Origin: an uncultured Ruminococcus sp.
GTDB lineage: Bacteria; Bacillota; Clostridia; Oscillospirales; Ruminococcaceae
Length of the DNA stretch: 6,344 bases
Assembly (NCBI GenBank): GCA_937898375.1
Contig: CALEJX010000095.1
Span: 1 to 6,344 of the forward strand
Reading direction: 5' to 3'
In this document: positions 1-3,792 of the stretch, piece after piece
Numbering within the stretch: position 1 is the first letter of the stretch
Layout of the letters: each line of letters starts with the position of its first letter
Translations under genes and position numbers: made by a program
The notes under the pieces: model-generated
What the model was told of the DNA's origin: nothing
The model's database searches: none
Seen by the model: the letters and a program-made list of their open reading frames with translations, nothing else

Positions 1-120
1 TTTCACATTAACTAAAACATTTAAATGTGATTAATTATCCAAATTTCAAATAATAAATTAACATGAAATAAATCAAATTCATATTAATATCTTTGTACAT
101 AATATTTTACATGATATCTG
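1..120. other. AT-rich intergenic DNA, no gene seen
   Basis: I see no coding potential on either strand in this very AT-rich stretch, which continues to the HPr-like gene and forms the upstream half of a gene-free region of about 275 bases. It holds a perfect 12-bp palindrome, ACATTTAAATGT, at 17-28, nested in a larger inverted repeat: TCACATT at 3-9 faces AATGTGA at 24-30. A weaker inverted repeat has ATGAA at 63-67 and TTCAT at 78-82. In DNA this AT-rich such repeats arise easily by chance, so a regulatory role is only a possibility. The end of the preceding gene is outside the window. Confidence 0.5.
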
Positions 121-149
121 TTTACTCTTTGTTCATATAGGCATATAAT
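121..149 (+). promoter_or_regulatory. Predicted sigma-A promoter of the HPr-like gene
   Basis: The -35 box TTTACT (121-126; four of six consensus bases) is followed by a 17-bp spacer and a perfect -10 box TATAAT (144-149). Transcription would start near 156, giving an untranslated leader of roughly 120 bases before the likely start codon. The surrounding AT-richness makes chance matches easy, but spacing and orientation fit the next gene. Confidence 0.55.
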
Positions 150-204
150 AGTATATAAATTAAAATATGTGATATATAAATATAGAACTACTATTTTTGT
201 GTAT

Positions 205-241
205 GAAAGTCCGAAAACATCAGAAAATTTCGGAGATTTTC
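205..241 (+). promoter_or_regulatory. Possible leader hairpin upstream of the HPr-like gene
   Basis: CCGAAA (211-216) can pair with TTTCGG (228-233) around an 11-base loop. An outer GAAA (205-208) / TTTC (238-241) helix extends it across a small internal loop. It lies inside the predicted transcribed leader, about 25 bases before the ribosome binding site. No clear U-tract follows, so it is not a good terminator, and it matches no riboswitch class I recognise. Confidence 0.3.
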
Positions 242-275
242 AAGATCCAGAGGTTTATTATTGCGAAAGGAGGAT

Positions 276-530
276 ATGCCTAAGGGCATAGTCACGGACA
301 TGATCAAAGCTTATATCAGGATAAACGATCTTAATGACATCAAGACCTTGCATGAAGCGGCTTTAAGCTGCAAATACGATTTGGTGGTGCAGTCAGGAAC
401 AAAGGTACTCAATCCAAAATCACTTATGGGTATTTTCGGTCTTGGCACAAAGAAAACTGTATCGCTGGTAGCTAAATATGACGACAAGCGTGATTTTCTC
501 GAAAAATTCGGTGATCTGATCTCAACTTAG
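276..530 (+). CDS. HPr-like protein lacking the active-site histidine
   Basis: This is a small protein (84 residues from the ATG at 276) resembling HPr, the phosphocarrier of the sugar phosphotransferase system. The best evidence is the KSLMGIFGLG segment, which matches the KSIMGxxSLG helix around regulatory Ser46 of Firmicute HPr, plus an upstream KYD matching the first-helix end. Aligning back from KYD, the catalytic His15 position is occupied by Asn within DLNDIK, and there is no LHARPA-type motif, so phosphotransfer from enzyme I looks impossible. A regulatory or HPr-kinase-related role is inference. The start is uncertain. The strong AAAGGAGG at 266-273 is only two bases from ATG 276. 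A TTG at 261 adds five residues but would place this site inside the gene. ATG 300 begins exactly at the conserved domain but lies far from the site. A strong terminator follows, so it appears monocistronic. Confidence 0.72.
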   Translation: MPKGIVTDMIKAYIRINDLNDIKTLHEAALSCKYDLVVQSGTKVLNPKSLMGIFGLGTKKTVSLVAKYDDKRDFLEKFGDLIST

Positions 531-569
531 GGCAATGACATCAGTGTCTTTGTCCGGTCATTCCTTAAC

Positions 570-600
570 AAGCGTTCTGCTGCGGCGGAGCGCTTTTCTC
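570..600 (+). terminator. Rho-independent terminator after the HPr-like gene
   Basis: Bases 571-580 pair with 585-594 (with T-G wobbles) around the four-base loop TGCG, and A570-T595 extends the helix by one pair. The GC-rich stem runs into TTTTCTCTTTT. It starts about 40 bases after the stop codon and just before the next promoter, cleanly separating the two transcription units. Confidence 0.88.
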
Positions 601-608
601 TTTTGCCC

Positions 609-637
609 TTGTAATCACAAATGCTATGTGTTATAAT
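609..637 (+). promoter_or_regulatory. Predicted sigma-A promoter of the DUF218 gene
   Basis: The -35 box TTGTAA (609-614; four of six consensus bases), a 17-bp spacer and a perfect TATAAT -10 box (632-637) are visible. TG at 629-630 makes it an extended -10 promoter. Transcription should start near 644, leaving a leader of about 20 bases that carries the AAGGAG ribosome binding site at 651-656. Confidence 0.8.
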
Positions 638-663
638 AGTAAAAAAAGACAAGGAGATAACAA

Positions 664-1422
664 ATGAGCGTAAAAATAATATTGCTTGCACTGGAAACTT
701 TACTGTTGTTTCTGTTTCTTGTGCCATTTCCTGTTATATGCTCGGGCAACCTGCTTGGCATTATCGTTTCGGTGATACTGTTGCTGATAACTGCCAACTG
801 GACAAAATTTTGCGGTATCATATCAAAAATATGGGGTCATGGCGCAGGCAAGTTTGGACTTATCTTTGTGGGAGCATTGATACTTGCAGGAATAATATAT
901 GTGAGCATACTTTCCGTACTCATGTATAGAGCGCAGGAAAACCGCCCTGAAAAAGCCAACGTCATTGTGGTGCTTGGCTGTCAGGTCAAAGGCGAACGCC
1001 CCTCACGAATGTTGCGCAGACGGCTTGACGCCGCAATAAAAGCTATGAATGACAATCCCGATACATTGTGTATAGTTTCAGGCGGCAAGGGTGATGATGA
1101 AAAAATAAGCGAAGCCTTGGCAATGAAAAACTATCTGCTAGAAAAAGGCATGGACAGCGACAGGATAATAATGGAGGACAAGTCCACATCAACATACGAA
1201 AATATCCAAAATTCTCTTGAAATTCTCGACCAGCTTGGCATGAGCCACGATATGACCATCGTCACAGACGGCTTTCATCAATATCGTGCAAGCCTTATTG
1301 CAAAGGCTCAGGGTGTGAAAAATGTCACTGCATATTCAGCCTACACAGAGCCACGATATCTATTCACATACTGGGTGAGAGAGTGGCTTGGACTGACGCA
1401 CTTTTTCCTGCTGGGGAGCTAA
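664..1422 (+). CDS. DUF218 (SanA/YdcF/ElyC-like) membrane protein
   Basis: This 252-residue protein has an N-terminal membrane portion and a C-terminal DUF218 domain. Hydrophobic segments at about residues 4-24, 30-46 and 64-87 look like three membrane helices. The DUF218 domain spans about 99-245, with family signatures in order: VIVVLGCQV (100-108), SGGKGDDE (139-146) followed by the conserved E150, EDKSTSTYEN (171-180) and TDGFHQYRA (201-209). Relatives such as SanA and ElyC in enterobacteria affect envelope barrier function and peptidoglycan or lipid-carrier metabolism; the biochemical activity is not settled, and a role here in envelope maintenance is inference. ATG 664 has AAGGAG seven bases upstream and a promoter just before that. 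A frame-shifted overlapping reading frame at 621-929 is spurious. No convincing terminator follows, so readthrough into the isomerase-like gene is possible. Confidence 0.92.
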   Translation: MSVKIILLALETLLLFLFLVPFPVICSGNLLGIIVSVILLLITANWTKFCGIISKIWGHGAGKFGLIFVGALILAGIIYVSILSVLMYRAQENRPEKANVIVVLGCQVKGERPSRMLRRRLDAAIKAMNDNPDTLCIVSGGKGDDEKISEALAMKNYLLEKGMDSDRIIMEDKSTSTYENIQNSLEILDQLGMSHDMTIVTDGFHQYRASLIAKAQGVKNVTAYSAYTEPRYLFTYWVREWLGLTHFFLLGS

Positions 1423-1441
1423 CTAAATTTCACGAAAATTT

Positions 1442-1472
1442 GCACAAAAAGCTATTGAAAACAGCACAAAAA
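1442..1472 (+). repeat. Pair of 9-bp direct repeats at the isomerase promoter
   Basis: GCACAAAAA occurs exactly at 1442-1450 and 1464-1472. The copies are 22 bases apart start to start, about two helical turns, so they would face the same side of the DNA. One copy is upstream of the -35 box and the other lies in the spacer between -35 and -10, which is a plausible layout for a tandem regulator site. No regulator can be named. Confidence 0.5.
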
Positions 1473-1483
1473 TATGCTAGAAT
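1455..1483 (+). promoter_or_regulatory. Predicted promoter of the isomerase-like gene
   Basis: The -35 box TTGAAA (1455-1460; five of six consensus bases) is followed 17 bases later by TAGAAT (1478-1483; five of six), preceded by TG at 1475-1476 as an extended -10. A perfect TATAAT also lies at 1483-1488, but its distance from the -35 is 22 bases, too long for normal use. The leader ends with GGAGG at 1507-1511, seven bases before the start codon. Confidence 0.7.
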
Positions 1484-1518
1484 ATAATCACATAATAAAG
1501 AAAATCGGAGGTTAGATC

Positions 1519-3006
1519 ATGAAAAATATACCAGAAGTAAAGCTTGGCATAGTTGCGGTTTCAAGAGACTGCTTCCCAATGTCGCTTTCAGAATCAAGAC
1601 GTATCAAGGTCTGTCAGGAGTACAAAAAGGCTTACGGCAATATCTACGAATGTCCTACAGTTGTGGAGAACGAAAATGATATGCTCAAAGCCCTTAGCGA
1701 GGTAAATGCGGCAGGCTGCAACGCACTTGTTGTATATCTTGGAAACTTCGGTCCTGAGTCATCAGAAACACTTCTTGCAAAGAAGTTTGACGGTCCTGTT
1801 ATGTTCATTGCGGCGGCTGAAGAGCCATGCGGCAATGCGCTTATCGACAACAGAGGCGACGCTTACTGCGGAATGCTCAACGCAAGCTATAACCTTGCAC
1901 TGAGAAACATCAAGGCTTATATCCCTGAGTACCCTGTTGGTACGCCTGACGAGTGCGCAAAGATGATAAGCGAGTTCGTTCCTGTTGCAAGGGCTATCCT
2001 CGGTCTTAACAATTTGAAAGTTATCTCATTTGGTCCACGTCCGCAGGACTTCCTTGCCTGCAACGCACCTATCAGACAGCTCTACAACATGGGTATCGAG
2101 ATAGAAGAAAACTCAGAGCTTGACCTTTTCGAGTCATTTAACGCTCATGCCGGCGACGAAAGAATACCTGCTGTTGTGGCTGACATGGAAGCAGAGCTTG
2201 GCAAGGGCAACAAAATGGCAGGCATTCTTCCAAGACTTGCGCAGTATGAGCTTACTCTCCTTGATTGGGCTGACGCTCACAATGGCTCAAGAAAGTATGT
2301 TGTATTTGCAAACAAGTGCTGGCCTGCATTCCAGACGCAGTTCGGCTTCGTTCCATGCTATGTAAATTCAAGACTTACAAAGATAGGCATTCCTGTTGCC
2401 TGCGAGGTAGATACCTACGGCGCTGTCAGCGAATACATAGGCGTTTGCGTATCACAGAAGCCTGTTACTCTCCTCGATATCAACAACACTGTTCCTGCAG
2501 ACATCTACAACGAGGATATTGCAGGCAAGTTCCCTTATACACACAAAGATACATTTATGGGCTTCCACTGTGGAAACACAGCTTCATGTCTCGTAAAAGA
2601 GCCTGAAATGAAGTTCCAGCGTATCATGAAGAGAAATCTTGAGCCTGACAGCGAGCCTAACATTTCAAGAGGTACTCTCGAGGGCGATATCGTTGACGGA
2701 AATATCACATTCTTCCGCTTCCAGTCAACAGCTGACGCTCAGCTCAAAGGCTATATCGCAGAAGGCGAAGTGCTTCCTGTTGCAACACGTTCATTCGGTT
2801 CTATCGGTATTTTTGCTATCAACGAAATGGGCAGATTTTACCGCCACGTTCTCGTTCAGAAGAACTATCCTCACCATGGTGCTGTCGCTTTCGGTCACTA
2901 CGGAAAGGCGCTCCACAGCGTTATGACATATCTTGGCATGACAGACATAGGCTTCAATCAGCCAAAGGGTATGCTTTATCCAACAGAAAATCCATTTGCA
3001 GATTAA
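1519..3006 (+). CDS. L-fucose isomerase-like protein
   Basis: This 495-residue cytoplasmic protein resembles the L-fucose/L-arabinose isomerase family, manganese-dependent enzymes that interconvert aldoses and ketoses. The N-terminal half is an alternating alpha/beta region (start KLGIVAVSRD; VVYLGNFGPE about 71-80). The active-site region is PVACEVDTYGAVSEYI (about 292-307) followed by LLDINNT (318-324). Glu296 and Asp320 are 24 residues apart, the same interval as metal ligands Glu337 and Asp361 of E. coli FucI, and His452/His453 in YPHHGAVAFGH is the likely third ligand (His528 in FucI). At 495 residues it is about 100 shorter than classical FucI, so the substrate could be another sugar. 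No fuculose kinase, aldolase or transporter lies nearby, and fucose use is not shown. ATG 1519 has GGAGG at ideal spacing. Its codon choices (AAG for Lys, CTT, GTT) resemble purL and suggest good expression. A terminator follows. Confidence 0.9.
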   Translation: MKNIPEVKLGIVAVSRDCFPMSLSESRRIKVCQEYKKAYGNIYECPTVVENENDMLKALSEVNAAGCNALVVYLGNFGPESSETLLAKKFDGPVMFIAAAEEPCGNALIDNRGDAYCGMLNASYNLALRNIKAYIPEYPVGTPDECAKMISEFVPVARAILGLNNLKVISFGPRPQDFLACNAPIRQLYNMGIEIEENSELDLFESFNAHAGDERIPAVVADMEAELGKGNKMAGILPRLAQYELTLLDWADAHNGSRKYVVFANKCWPAFQTQFGFVPCYVNSRLTKIGIPVACEVDTYGAVSEYIGVCVSQKPVTLLDINNTVPADIYNEDIAGKFPYTHKDTFMGFHCGNTASCLVKEPEMKFQRIMKRNLEPDSEPNISRGTLEGDIVDGNITFFRFQSTADAQLKGYIAEGEVLPVATRSFGSIGIFAINEMGRFYRHVLVQKNYPHHGAVAFGHYGKALHSVMTYLGMTDIGFNQPKGMLYPTENPFAD

Positions 3007-3017
3007 TCAATATCACA

Positions 3018-3047
3018 AAATGCCGCACTGTAATGGTGCGGTATTTC
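3018..3047 (+). terminator. Rho-independent terminator after the isomerase-like gene
   Basis: Bases 3018-3028 pair with 3036-3046: AAAATGCCGCAC-type arm against GTGCGGTATTT, 11 pairs including one G-T, around a seven-base loop. The A-rich left flank and T-rich right flank fit an intrinsic terminator, and the symmetry could allow some function from the other strand. It lies only about 35 bases before the flavodoxin start, so that gene must depend on readthrough or on a promoter overlapping the hairpin. Confidence 0.75.
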
Positions 3048-3080
3048 TGCATATACTTAAATTTAACAGGAGGAATTTTT

Positions 3081-3560
3081 ATGAGCAAGAAACTTGTAGC
3101 TTATTTTTCAGCAAGCGGAGTTACTGCAAAGCTTGCAAAAACATTGGCAGAAGCCGTTGACGGCGAGCTTTTCGAGATAGTTCCTGAAACGCCTTACACT
3201 GCGGCTGACGTGAACTGGAAAAATCCTTTATCAAGATGTAATAAGGAAAAGGTGGGCAAAAAGGATGTTCCTATCAAAAATAAGTTAGAGAATATGGACA
3301 GCTTTGATACAATTTTTATCGGTTTCCCTATATGGTATTGGGCTGCACCGAATATCATTAACACATTTGTGAAGCAGTATGACCTTAGCGGCAAGAAGAT
3401 AGTGCTTTTTGCTACATCAGGCGGAAGCGATATAGGCAAAACTGCCGACAAGCTTAAGCCATATCTTAGCGAGGGTGCAGAGATAATAGGTGCAAAGGTA
3501 CTTAATGGCGATCAGAGCGTGGACGCTCTAAAAAAATGGGCTGAAAGCTTAGGTGTATGA
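3081..3560 (+). CDS. Flavodoxin
   Basis: This 159-residue flavodoxin-fold protein is a small FMN-binding electron carrier or the related flavodoxin-like oxidoreductase type. After the first strand (KKLVAYFS) comes a phosphate-binding loop, SASGVTAKLA (10-19), comparable with the TxTGxT loop of flavodoxins. GFPIWYWAAPNIINTF (81-96) and LFATSGGSDIGK (109-120) match the second and third flavin-contacting loops in this type of clostridial flavodoxin. The length is normal for a stand-alone domain. The frame is open from an ATG at 3033, but that start lies inside the upstream terminator. ATG 3081 has a perfect AGGAGG (3068-3073) seven bases away and begins exactly at the first strand, so I use it. 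The redox partner is not evident from the neighbours. Two hairpins follow. Confidence 0.92.
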   Translation: MSKKLVAYFSASGVTAKLAKTLAEAVDGELFEIVPETPYTAADVNWKNPLSRCNKEKVGKKDVPIKNKLENMDSFDTIFIGFPIWYWAAPNIINTFVKQYDLSGKKIVLFATSGGSDIGKTADKLKPYLSEGAEIIGAKVLNGDQSVDALKKWAESLGV

Positions 3561-3570
3561 TCATCACTAT

Positions 3571-3600
3571 TCGTAGGGGCGACCTGAGGTCGCCCGCTTT
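3571..3600. repeat. GTAGGGGCG-type hairpin element after flavodoxin
   Basis: GGGCGACC (3577-3584) and GGTCGCCC (3588-3595) form a perfect 8-bp stem with a three-base loop, preceded by CGTA and G. It sits 16 bases after the flavodoxin stop. The GC-rich block stands out from its surroundings. From memory, similar GTAGGGGCG...CGCCC hairpins are dispersed between genes in Ruminococcus and Faecalibacterium relatives; that is not shown by this window, which holds one copy. It may also help termination or protect the transcript end, though the following T-tract (CTTTCCT) is weak. Confidence 0.6.
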
Positions 3601-3624
3601 CCTGTATGATGCTTTGGCAATATC

Positions 3625-3656
3625 AACGGCTGTCACTGTGGCAGCCGTTTTGCTTT
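3625..3656 (+). terminator. Rho-independent terminator before purL
   Basis: Bases 3625-3635 pair with 3639-3649 (11 pairs, one T-G), core AACGGCTG against CAGCCGTT, with a three-base loop, followed by TTTTGCTTT. This is the second hairpin after flavodoxin and the more convincing terminator; it isolates purL from upstream transcription. Confidence 0.88.
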
Positions 3657-3733
3657 ATCAGATAAAAAATCCACAAGTCAGCTAAAGCTTATTCACACAT
3701 AATTATATGCCCTGCCGAATAATAAGAATTTTA

Positions 3734-3763
3734 TTGACAAATATGCGAAAAATGTAGTATAAT
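3734..3763 (+). promoter_or_regulatory. Strong sigma-A promoter of purL
   Basis: Both boxes are perfect consensus: TTGACA at 3734-3739 and TATAAT at 3758-3763, with an 18-bp spacer. Transcription should start near 3770, giving a leader of only about 23 bases. That leaves no room for a purine riboswitch, so control should act at initiation or elsewhere. I saw no PurR-type box. Confidence 0.9.
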
Positions 3764-3779
3764 AGATGTAACTATTATA
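3758..3779. promoter_or_regulatory. Operator-like inverted repeat on the purL -10 and start site
   Basis: TATAATAG (3758-3765) and CTATTATA (3772-3779) are perfect 8-bp inverted arms separated by six bases. The left arm contains the -10 box, and the right arm runs past the expected start of transcription up to the ribosome binding site. Because the left arm is not transcribed, this would act as DNA, for example as a repressor site, not as an RNA hairpin. AT-richness raises the odds of coincidence. Confidence 0.45.
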
Positions 3780-3792
3780 AGGAGATGTAGCT

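Noticed and set aside
156..260. Riboswitch in the HPr-like leader
   Set aside because: Only one simple hairpin is visible and no conserved core of a known riboswitch class was recognised.
621..929. 102-codon plus-strand frame overlapping the DUF218 gene
   Set aside because: It begins inside the promoter and is out of phase with the DUF218 frame, which has a proper ribosome binding site and family motifs.
1425..1441. AAATTT-CACGA-AAATTT as a terminator after the DUF218 gene
   Set aside because: The stem is purely A-T, short and without a U-tract; too weak to support.
1483..1488. Perfect TATAAT as the isomerase -10 box
   Set aside because: It is 22 bases from the only good -35 box; the extended TAGAAT at 1478-1483 has a 17-base spacer and fits better.
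2120..2926. Three further plus-strand frames within the isomerase-like gene
   Set aside because: They are out-of-phase shadows with Ser/Arg-rich composition and no family resemblance.
3033..3080. Longer flavodoxin start at ATG 3033
   Set aside because: The start lies within the terminator hairpin, lacks a ribosome binding site and adds 16 residues ahead of the first strand; ATG 3081 has an ideal AGGAGG.
3194..3451. 85-codon minus-strand frame inside flavodoxin
   Set aside because: Antisense shadow of a gene with clear flavin-binding loops.
3785..3790. Start-stop mini-ORF (ATG TAG) just before purL
   Set aside because: The ATG directly abuts the AAGGAG site with no spacing, so it is unlikely to initiate; probably coincidence.
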